Part shown: positions 23,301 to 35,347 of the stretch, in pieces
Numbering within the stretch: the stretch's first letter is position 1
Layout: each line of letters starts with the position of its first letter
DNA from: Locusta migratoria
Taxonomy: Eukaryota > Arthropoda > Insecta > Orthoptera > Acrididae
DNA: 64,000 bases
Direction: 5' to 3'
Assembly: GCA_026315105.1 (NCBI GenBank)
Contig: CM048746.1
Coordinates: 141,590,730 to 141,654,729, forward strand
Program-made: the position numbers and the translations under genes
The notes under the pieces: model-generated
What the model was told of the DNA's origin: nothing
What the model saw: only the letters and a program-made list of their open reading frames with translations
Databases searched by the model: none

Positions 23301-26300
23301 TGCATGTTGTATGCGAGTGTTTCAGTGAACGGGAATGTTAAATTTTTGTGCCTGTGTAGTTCCTAGTGTTCCGCCAGGGGTCCTGTGTTTAGTGTGTCAA
23401 GCAGCGCATTTATTCCTTGTTATTGTATATCAATTAATTCTATGTTTTCATGTGTTTTATTATTGTTGTTTTATTGATGTTTCTTTGCCTAGTTATGTGT
23501 CAACAAGTTTTAGTAACGATTGGCTTTCTGTTTCTGCTGCGTGTTTAGAGTTGTGCTGCTTGAAATTATAACCTACAACGCAAAAATAAATTACTTATCA
23601 TTACACCAAGATTCGGGCGTACAAAATTACTTATCATTACACCAAGATTCGGGCGTACGTTTCTTTACAACTACAGGCTGTATAGAGTTGCGGGGCCTGA
23701 TAAAAGTACCTCAGCAACCACACAGTGTTTGCAGTATACTTTTGAACTTTCGTGCATGTAGTGCTATGTTATATCCAATAATGATACACCAAGAAGTTTA
23801 AAAGAAAACTAATTTCTTGCACAGAGACGACAGTTAATCACGCCAATGCACATAATATACAGCTGAAAATTCAAGAAATTGGCTGGAAACAAAAGATAAA
23901 GTATTTCAAAGGAATCCGCAATTGTGTGTAGTTCCGAAATATTTTTACCCTTTCACAGAGCCATACGTAAATATATGCTAACTGTTTCAGTGCAACTCTG
24001 GATATACTGAGAACTTATTTTTGACAAGTGACATTGTAAAATCAAGCTGCGCTGTGAGTAATTAATTCTATTCCTGCTTTATGGCGTATAGGCTATCTTA
24101 TCTACCTTTGTCCACTCAGTAAATTAAAAAAAAAATCGTTTTACGATCTTTATTAAGACTCAGCCATTGTCTTATATGCTGAAATATACTTCCTGGCGAG
24201 TTTTTGATGCCTACTATGTACATGTATCACGAATAAACTATGAAATGCATGGATTATCCAGTAAGCATATTTTCCCATTTAAAGCATTATTTCCACAGTT
24301 CACAACACTTCACTGAAGTCCCTTGAAAAGTGTAAAAACATGGTTCTACTATATCTTCATTTTCTTTTTGCAGATCATATTTTTTTTTCCCCAATGCACA
24401 GCCTTTCCAATCCAATTCAAAACTAAGACAGTTCAGTTTTAGCCAGGTGAAAGGATGGTTGCCATACAGAGGATATAAAATCCAGAATGGCAATGGAAAG
24501 AAGAGTGTTTTTGAAAAAAGAGAAATTTGTTAAAGTCGAATATTAATTTAAGCATAAGGAAGTCCTTTCTGAAGGCATTTGTGTGGAGTGATGCCTTGTA
24601 TGGGAGGTAAACATGGACAATAAACAGTTCAGACAGGAAGAGGATAGAGGCTTTTGACATGTGGTGCCACAGAGGAATGCTGAAGATGAAGTGGGTGGAT
24701 CATGTAACTAATGGGGAAGTACTGAAAAGAATCGAGGAGAAAAGGAATTTCTGCCATCAATTGGCAGGACACATTCTTAAGACATCAAGGAATCATTGGA
24801 GGGAATTTTGTGGGGTAAAAATTACAGAGGAATACCAAGGGATGAAGATAGAGTAGGATGGAAAGCTGCATTAAACCAGTCAACGGACTGAAGACGATGA
24901 CGACGACGACAAAGCAATCAAAACTCCTGATTTCATTATTTCTTAACAAAATATTTTGTCCACTGACTAAGCTTAACACATGGTATTTTCATGCACTGTG
25001 CTGCCCCCCTCCCCACTTTTTCTTCGCAATGACAAGTGCACCATCTATTTAAATCCATTTTGTACTATTCACTACATTCTTTGGGGTGTAAACTCTATCA
25101 CTTTTATTTATTTTTCACTCTGATGTTACAAACATGTGATCACAAAGGAAAACTACTGGTTTCTGTTGGGAAATCAGAACGATTATTTTAAAAATTTTTG
25201 AGTGTCAATACAAAGCACATCGCTACTAACGTACTACTTTAATCTGACTGTGTGCTCAATCTGGGAATGCCTATTGATATACTGAAAGCAAAAGTTCTCA
25301 ATATTTAAAATGCAACAAAAAAGTCTAGATTTAATCAGCTACACTTTTCACAGTACTAAATGGAATGAAAGCACTGATACACACATCCTCTGTCTGTGTG
25401 TATGCATTGGGAGGGGGGGCGGGTTACGAGTGCCAGGCACAGAATTTTACAATCTTCGTATTGGCAAAGAAATGTGATTGTCTACTTTACGTGGCTGTCG
25501 TCAACTCAGCGAACGTTTTTACGGCAAGTTGTTAAAAAATGTTCGAATGTTTGTAATTCTATGGGACTTAACTGCTGGGTTATTAGTCCCTAGCTTACAA
25601 ACTACTTAAACCAAGTTAAACTAACCTAAGGACAACAGAGACACGTAATGCTGCACTCAAGACCGCTCAGCTACACCCGTGCGGCGCCAAGTTGTTACCT
25701 GTCCTCAATGACATGCCAACTTTATTTTTCATCATTAAACATATGATAAAATTGTAATTTGGGGGAATGATAAATCTGCTGACATGCCACCAAGCTCAAT
25801 TAATATTACCTCAAAAGACAATCTAACTGCCACAAACAGATGGAGGAAATAGGAAGTGTCTGTTGCAGATTTACCTTAATTTTACAAGTGGGTCTCTCTG
25901 ACCATACACTTGAACAGTCAGAATTTTACTTGTTTTCTTATTTTGTCTTGAAATGCTTAGTAGTATTAAACACAGAACTTCAACGCGAGAACCTTACAGT
26001 AAGTTCCACAACGAAACCCTGTCTCACAATTTGTCAGCACATGGGACAGAGCACAGTACGTTATAAACTTTATTTAACAAAATAAAACCACCACACAGTT
26101 TCAGAATTACCAAACACATCAATTATGATTAATGAAATCACGTCAAAAGTGTCTACTTCCTATGAAGTTACTTGTTACAGTGATGCTTGGTACTAAAAAT
26201 TAGGATACACTTTATTACACAATACAGTAAAACCCCTTTTTAACGAATCTCAGGGAACCGAAATATTTATTCCTTAAATAGGGGTTTTGCCTAGGTACAG

Positions 26301-29300
26301 AGGAGGAGTGACTCAGAGACATAATTCAAGCATGTGTAGGTATCTTAGGTGCTATTTAATTACTAACATACCAATAATCTGCTACAAATTTAAATACATC
26401 ATCACACTTCCTGCAGAAAAAATCATTTTTTATTAAATCAAAAAGAAATGACCATTTTGTTTTCCCAGCATGCTGAAATGAACAAAGTTATCACTTTGTG
26501 GTTGATGTTTGTTTTTATTGACTCAACTGTAAAAGAGCTGACTACAGATGCAAAAATTTGTGCCGTACATCAGCCTTAAAAAACGCTATACCCGAGTACT
26601 GAAGGATTCTCAATGTATTTTTTCTAAAGTTTTGCAGCGCTTTCTTTTCCGCAATTTTTACTTATGCATAAATTTCAAAATTTTGTCATCGTCTTCCCCC
26701 TGGTTTGATGTATAATACATTTTTAACAAACAGTACCTTCAAGACAAAACACTTCTTCAAAGTTAATTTCCATTGTTAATTCATCAAAAACATTTTCTAC
26801 AAATATTGATGAATAGGGAGTTTAGGCGCACGACAAATAGCTCTTTAGTGCTTCTACAAATATTTTAAGATCTTTGAATAGTAGCACAGTTTTACTTTTT
26901 GCAAGTTAAAGGAGCAACAATAACATAATAGTGTAAATTCGTTAAAACGTAAATGTCATCTTCTACAAGTGCGTCGCGATTTTGCGATATATTTCTCGTA
27001 AATAAATAATCGACATCGCCAAATCGTTTACAAAGAGGAAAAAACATAGCCTTAAGATGCTGTTATTAGCTGTTTGCATGCCTTCACTGCAGTTCATCAT
27101 CGCGCTGTAACACTTCAATCAGCGGCCACTGACAGTTAATCTGCTTTTTAACCCACCCGTTCTTGGGGCTAAATACTTGAAAATTTAGTCATCCAGGCAT
27201 TTGTTGTACGAGATACTTTTTTAAACGCATTGAAGTTTTTAATTTCCATATTATACTTAGGGGTAACTTAATGTCTGGTCTTATATAACATTTTATTAGT
27301 CGTAATGTTTTCTCCAATGGTTCAGTTTCAGTATCCGCATTTTCCACACCAATCTAGCAGGGCAATTTTCCATTTTTCGCTTACACGAATGCAGCTAAGT
27401 AATTCGCACTCCTTCGAAACATTTAATAAGTACAGCTGAACATTGTCACATGAATATTCGTATCTTTGCAACCAAAAGGTACCGCTAGATTCGGTATATA
27501 ACAATGGTCCCTGTTTCTAAAAGTCGTACAACGAAGGCAGTGCAAAATCGTATTCTTTGCCATTATCACACAGCCTAATGTTACGATAATCTTCGACAGC
27601 ATGGATGGTCGTCAGCTTCTCTTCACTCTGAAATAATCTAATAAGAAAATAACACAAGACAACACTTCACAGCTCGCGCTTCGTAATTTTCGACTGACGT
27701 CAAACCACATGACCACCACAAGACAAGAGGAATATAGCGTGCTGATTCGTCAAACGCTTTTTCCGGTATCGCTGCACTGGTATCTATCGACGGAAAGAAT
27801 CAATTACGGTTGCTTATCGCTGCAAAGATGTTCGATATGCATTGACAAAGAATCGATAACCTTCATCACGTAAATACAAATTCCTAATTGTAAGGAAGAA
27901 ACAAAACAAACAAACTTGCACAAAGTTAGGAATCGCGTAAAAACAAAATTTTAATTCAGAGAATGTTTCATGTTTGTTCCTTAAAGCGGGGTTTTCCTTA
28001 AAGCACGGTTCGTTAAAAGCGGGGAAAAATAACCTTATTCTAATGGGAGTTTCGCCGGGACCGACGGAAATATTCGTTAAAAGCGGGTTTTCCTTAAATG
28101 CGGGTTCTACTGTAAAGCCCTTGATGAGTATTTTGGTGCGTATTATGTACATATATCAAATATACAACTACGAAAATGTAAGGGGACCTTACAGCAAATT
28201 TTTCTGCTTAAAATGTTATTTCCCGCATTTTACATTTCCCCACATTTTATACTATATTTTCTTTTAAATCCCTCAACAAGTGTGAAAGAGGGGTTCTAAT
28301 TTATGCTTTCCCCAAAGATTATGAACTACCTTAAAGAGATCTACCTATTGACCCACAGTCAACATGGATTTACAGTCATGGGTCAGTCTTGTGAAACACA
28401 GATGGCTTTTTACAAACATGAAGTAATGAGTACTACTGACATGGGGTCTCAAATCAATTCCAAATTTCTAAATTTCCAGAAGGCTTTTCACTAGAGATGG
28501 GTTGAACCTCAATTTTACCGAATTGAATCCAAATACCAAATCTTAAATAAAAGAAGTACCAAATTTCGAACCCGAATTGAATCTTCCAAATCTCGAACCC
28601 AAATAATCTGTCAACTCAAGTACATGGATTTAAAAGAATTAATTCTCTTCCACAGCCAGTGATGAAGATAAAGCCTTCTGGGATGGATCCAAAATGACAA
28701 AATTACAGTAAAATATAAGAAATTAAAATTTCAAATATATGATACGAATATTAAGACAAAAAATTCCTAGCAGGAAAAATTAAATATAAAAAATAGACGT
28801 AGATTACTCACCAGGCGAAGGAGCACAGGTGTAACAGCATCACAAATAAATAAATGAATATTTATTTGTGATGCTGTTACACCTGTGCTCCTTCGCCTGG
28901 TGAGTAATCTACGTCTATTTTTTATATTTAAATTAAAATTTCATTTAGATTTAAAATAAAAATCTTAGGATTATTTTAATATCCCCTCCCCTTAAAAGAA
29001 ATTTGTATTAAACATTCTGAGATATACGTTTCGATGCTCTAAAAGATAATAAGAAAATTTCGTCACTGTATTACGAAGTGTTTAATTTTTATGAAATAAA
29101 AAATAATCGCAAATGATGTCCTAGAAAGGAAAGGATTACGTATTTTTTCCACCCCCAAAGGGGAAGAGTCAAAAACAAAGCCTGAAAAGATAAATAGATA
29201 TTTTGGAAGTTGTAAAAAAAAATATATTAAAAAATAGGATATGTAAATGTTAAATAAATTTATAGCGACAAATCAGGCATTCCATAAATGACGGACAGGA

Positions 29301-32300
29301 CATTCAGACACAGATATATCTGCATTTATTCAACGTGTATGTACTTGTTATTGCCACGAAGACATTTCAGAACCATGTAAAGTACGTAATGCAGGGACTG
29401 CATTCCCAAGGGTTAAGCAAAGATATTTTGTAGATTTATTTATTCTTTCAAAAATATTTAAGATCTTGTCTGCACACAATTTATAATCATAGAAGACGTA
29501 AAAATCAGTACTAGAAGTCGTTGCCGTGCTTCGTTTTTAAGTATTCCCGTTCAGCATAAGAATAATATGAATGTGAACATTAACGTGATAAATATACTCT
29601 CCCGCGTTCGCCGTTCTTTCGGGTCTGTTAGGCAGACGGAATTTAAATATGGTAACAGTTAACACAGAAGATTACATGGCGTACTATTTACATTTGTATT
29701 ATTCTTATGACGAAGAGAGTGTCGAATTTACGAATCGCAATTCATAGAAAAACACATAAGTTGTAGTACGAAGGCAGTGGTTGTGGCATCAGGCATATTG
29801 ACGCAACACAGGCTTGCAAGTCGGCTTTAAATAGTAGCTTTTAGATAAGACTTCAAATGTACAGCTATTGCAGTAACACTAAACAGTTACTAAATAAGAA
29901 TGGAAATAACTCAAACTAAATGCGGAAATATAAAAATTTTGATGAAACGAAAATTATAGAGGGAAACTTTCCCGGTGGGATAAACAAAAATAAAAATAGA
30001 AGACAGATGACTTACCAAAAGGACCGGCTCGTCGATAGAAACAAATAAAATAAATAAAATCACACACAAACACACATACAAGCTTTCGCAGCCTAGCTGC
30101 TTCGTCAGGCAGAAGGGAAGGAGAGGGAAAGGAAATGATGAGGGTTTCAAGGGAGTGGATGAGGAGTCATTCCAATCCCGGGACAGGAAAGACTTACCTT
30201 GGGGGGAAAAAAAGAGGGTAAGCAAAAATACACACACCCACACATTTACACAGACGCAAGTACACTTAGGCAGACACACTGTAGAACTGTAGAAGGCAAA
30301 GAAGTTAGAAGTTAGACAGAGATGCCACTTGAGGCAGAGGCTCTGTCCAGAGAACCAAGGCAAAGATGTTAAGATGGTGGGTGGGAATTCAAATTTAGCG
30401 GAGGTTGAGACCAGGTGGGTAACGGGAAGAGAGAATATGCTGAAGGGCTAGTTCCCTTCTACGGAGTTCTGAAGGATTGGTGTCGGTGGGAAGTATCCAG
30501 ATAACCCGGACGGTGTAACACTGTGCCAAGATGTGCTGGCCGTGCACCAAAGCGTGTTTAGCCACAGGGTGATCCTCATTACCAACAAACATTGTCTGCC
30601 TGTGACCATTCATGCGAATGGACAGTTTGTTGCTGGTCATTCCCACATAGAACGCTTCACAGTGCAGGCATGTCAGTTGGTAAATCACGTGGGTGCTGTC
30701 ACAAGTGGCTCTGCCCTTGATTGTGTACACCCTCCGGGTTACGGGACTGGAGTAAGTGGTGGTGGAAGGGTGCATAGGGCAGGTTTTACAACGGGGGCGG
30801 TTACAAGGGTAGGAGCCAGAAGGTAGGGAAGTTGGTTTGGGGATTTCATAGGGATGGACTAGGAGGTTACGGAGGTTAGGTGGGCGGCGGAAAGACACTC
30901 TCGGAGGAGTGGGGAGGATGTCGTGAAGGATGGATCTCATTTCGGGGCAGGATTTTAATCCATCCTTCACGACATCCTCCCCACTCCTCCGAGAGTGTCT
31001 TTCCGCCGCCCACCTAACCTCCGTAACCTCCTAGTCCACCCCTATGAAATCCCCAAACCAACTTCCCTACCTTCTGGCTCCTACCCTTGTAACCGCCCCC
31101 GTTGTAAAACCTGCCCTATGCACCCTTCCACCACCACTTACTCCAGTCCCGTAACCCGGAGGGTGTACACAATCAAGGGCAGAGCCACTTGTGACAGCAC
31201 CCACGTGATTTACCAACTGACATGCCTGCACTGTGAAGCGTTCTATGTGGGAATGACCAGCAACAAACTGTCCATTCGCATGAATGGTCACAGGCAGACA
31301 GTGTTTGTTGGTAATGAGGATCACCCTGTGGCTAAACACGCTTTGGTGCACGGCCAGCACATCTTGGCACAGTGTTACACCGTCCGGGTTATCTGGATAC
31401 TTCCCACCGACACCAATCCTTCAGAACTCCGGAGATGGGAACTAGCCCTTCAGCATATTCTCTCTTCCCGTTACCCACCTGGTCTCAACCTCCGCTAAAT
31501 TTGAATTCCCACCCACCATCTTAACATCTTTGCCTTGGTTCTCTGGACAGAGCCTCTGCCTCAAGTGGCATCTCTGTCTAACTTCTAACTTCTTTGCTTT
31601 CTACAGTTCTACAGTGTGTCTGCCTAAGTGTACTTGCGTCTGTGTAAATGTGTGGGTGTGTGTATTTTTGCTTACCCTCTTTTTTTCCCCCCAAGGTAAG
31701 TCTTTCCTGTCCCGGGATTGGAATGACTCCTTATCCACTCCCTTGAAACCCTCATCATTTCCTTTTCCCACTCCTTCCCTTCTGCCTGACGAAGCAGCTA
31801 GGCTGCGAAAGCTTGTATGTGTGTTTGTGTGTGATTTTATTTATTTTATTTGTTTCTATCGACGAGCCGGTCCTTTTGGTAGGTCATCTGTCTTCTATTT
31901 TTATTTTAATATAAAAATTTTATTAGACTTACTTATAACACAAAATTGATGATGTCTATAATAGCAATTAGATACTGGTATGGTAATTCTGAATCATTTC
32001 ACTTGGTTCCTTGTTATTTAGTTCCTTCGTACAGTTTAGTGCATTCGATACCTAACATTTTTAAATGCCTGTTACGCAATCTGATTTGGAAACCACTTTC
32101 ATGTACAATCATTCCATTATGTATTAAAGGTTATTCAAATTTTGTACAATTTTAAGTGCCAGGCAGAACTGGATATGGTAACTTTATAGCAAGTAGAAAT
32201 TTTTGACATAAATTCATTTATCATAATAGACTTGTTACCAAGCCTGTAACTGGTATTCATTATTTACGTCGTGAAACTGCACAAGTTCCGTACTTTTTGA

Positions 32301-35298
32301 TGTTTCACATAACGATATTAAAGAATTTATTCACGTTCTCGAGTACAAATATATGCGTAAGCCTTTTAGTGACATTTGCACAGTGTCAGCATTTCACACT
32401 ATAATCGCCCGCTCCCCTTCAGTGTGTAGAAAAACATACATGAGCAAATCATCAGTCTCACCATTTATAAAACTTCACGAAAACTACTTAGATAAATATT
32501 TGCATTTCACAATAAGAATAAATTCTCGAAACGTGTTGTGGACAGCATGAAAACTACCAGTTGCGTAAACAAAGCTGATAATCGGTGCAGTGGCTGATGG
32601 GACGCCGTATTGCGAGTCAACTGGTTGCGTACTATAAACAACGAAATGCGAAATATATGTTTGAATAAACATGAAATGTCAAGAAACCTATCTGCGTAAC
32701 AGTTATAAACACTATACTTGAAGGCAAAAGTCATCCCAGCGTCAATTTATGTCAATTACGACATTTTTTCTTAATGCAGGAAAATCGTAAATATGTTACC
32801 TCAAAAAGGGGGTGAATTAACATTGTGAACATAGGAAATTTGACAGGACTGACAAAAATTGTGTAAATGGCAGGAACACGTAAAATCCGGGAACATAATA
32901 GTGGGGTTTCACTGTATCTGAATAGACATTTGTACAGTGCACTATAATTTTCAGAACAACAAGAAACAAAGTCGATCATGGGAAAAATCAGTTTGGATTT
33001 AGAAGAAGTATGATAACACAGGAGGCAATCTCCATCTTACAACTTATTTTTTGTAGATTTGGGGAAACTAACAAGCACCACTTTATGTAGGTCATAAAGT
33101 GTCTGGTTATGTAACAATTATTAAGCTGTACATGTTTTCAATTCACTTCAAATATTACCTGTGTTTGATTCTGCTGTGTTCCAAAGGCTCCAAACCCTGT
33201 AGCTGCTGGAGTTCCAAATCCTGTGGATGGCTGTGAGGTAGCAGTGCCAAACAGACCAGTCTGAGGAGCAACAGCTATATATAAAAAAAAAAAAAAAAAT
33301 AATAATAATAATAATAAATTACACAGCAATTTGTAATTTGCCTATAAAAACCAACACTATAAACAAAGCAACAAGTTGAAACCTAATTAAATCTAAACGG
33401 AGATGTGGTGTGTGTGTGTGGGGGGGGGGGGGGGGGGGAAGGAAGGGGAAGTCGGGAACCACTTGTTGTAAAGTGCTTCGTTTTCTTTCCTCATTTTTAT
33501 TTATTATTCATATTCTGGAATTTCCATTATTGTTTTGATATTTATATTAAAAACCTTACATGTGTTAATATGTTTTAATTCTTTAACCTGAAAATGCCCC
33601 ACTACGTAATTTGGTTCATTGTTGAATAAACAATGACAACAGAAAGTACAGGTTTGAATTCAATGATATAATGAAGATAGTTTGAAACTCCCTGCAAAGA
33701 TATTTAAAGCCTTCATCAGAGAAAGGACACAATTTATTATTAACAATAAAGTTTAAACTTTTCCCCATGTATCATTCCCCTCCTCTATGCACATGACTGT
33801 ACCATCTTAGTCTACTTTATTGGATATTCTTTTCTATGGGCCACACTTCCTCTACTCCCTTTATGTACTCATTCATTATTCTATCCCTTCTAATAACTCC
33901 ACTCACCCATCTTATCATTCTCATTTCTGCCACTTCATTCTCTCTTGGACTTTTGTGATTGAACAAGTATTACCACTACAGTGATACCCCTACTTAATGT
34001 TTTTGTGTTGTCCATAGTTAAAAAAACTTTAAATTGAGGAACAAGCAGAATAGAGGAGAAAATGTTAACATCCCCAAAATATAAGCAAAAACCAATGTAA
34101 TGACAAATGTTCACAATTAATAGTCACAATCCTCACCAATTATCTGAAATTAAATGAACAATAGTTAAGTTTAGAATAAATGTCATCTGCCTACTTCCAG
34201 CAGGAATGCTGTCAGTGCTCACTGTAAGTACGAAATGAGACAATAGGAGACGGATTCTGCGATATGAAGAAAAGTGGAAGTGAAAAAACACTATTTTGAC
34301 AGCGCATAAGAAAAGCAATCACCATATCTATGTTTCAAATAATTATGTTTTTGAATTAAATCATGGTGCTAGGTAGGTGGGCAGATGAATGTATGTGGAT
34401 CAGTTTGCATTGTAAAGAGTAATAATAATTCACTGCATTGAATAAACTTAATGGAATGGCCTGCAGTTAAGTACACAAACATAAGACACACCCACAAATA
34501 TCCACTTCTAAACCCACCAAACCAGACAATCATTCCAATTCCACCACTACAAATTCATTGTATCTTTTCTCGCCTCTCATTGGTTATGTGAAAGAAACAT
34601 ACCATGGGCTACGTGAAGTGTTCTGCGATAGAAAAATGCTGCTGTTGGCCCTGGGAGACTTTAGTTCACATAACAGTATTTATATAATAATTTGTGGTAA
34701 TTAACTTACCATCTGTTCTTAGAAATCACACGTGTGACAGCAAGTGAACATGTCTGGGTACATGGTAATTGAGCTATTTTCCCAAATGCTAAAACTACCA
34801 ATTATACATCAAAACATGTTTTTGAGCGATCTTTCCAACCACTGGATGCTTATAAATTGTCAATTCCCAACTGGGAAGCAATATGCAGGGCCATTTCTAT
34901 AAAGATAGTGCCATCTATGGCAACATTTGCTGTGCGGTCTTGCTTGAACCATGTCACGAGAATGGACTCAAGTGATATCTTCATTGATTTGCAAACTGTA
35001 TATACTTCTCAATGTTTTAACATTTCTTCACAATAATATTTAAAGACATCACTGGAATTCCAAAAGACGAAGCTAACTGTACGAGTTCCTCTATTAACGT
35101 CAACTAGTTTTAGTAGACTCTACGCATATTTTCTTCTAGCAAAAATACTTGGTGATTTTTGTTTAAAGTATTGTTCATGTCTGTAAAAGATTTTTCACTC
35201 TGACAAATCAAATGCACGCAACAACTATACATACAACAAGGAACTTCAATAATTCGTACTCTGCTCTTCACGATCTGTGGATTGCTTGGGTCAGTGTT

Positions 35299-35347
<49 letters not shown>

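Larger units (their letters stand above)
29941..31907. mobile_element. Penelope-like element, head-to-head inverted dimer A
   Basis: Left arm 29990-30934 and right arm 30959-31906 are near-identical inverted copies around a 24-nt centre. AATATAAAAATTTT occurs on both sides (29927-29940 and 31908-31921), a 14-bp duplication of the target. Both arms keep an open reading frame for a GIY-YIG endonuclease with an upstream Cys cluster. Each has a hammerhead-like motif after it, and each ends outward in GGTAAGTCATCTGTC or GGTAGGTCATCTGTC. The left copy has a longer outer tail (29941-29989). High arm identity suggests a recent insertion. Confidence 0.88.

Noticed and set aside
29911..30363. 150-codon Cys-rich open frame and its mirror at 31530-31949
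   Set aside because: It covers the non-coding 3' region and hammerhead-like motif of the Penelope-like dimer; it appears in both arms only because they are copies.
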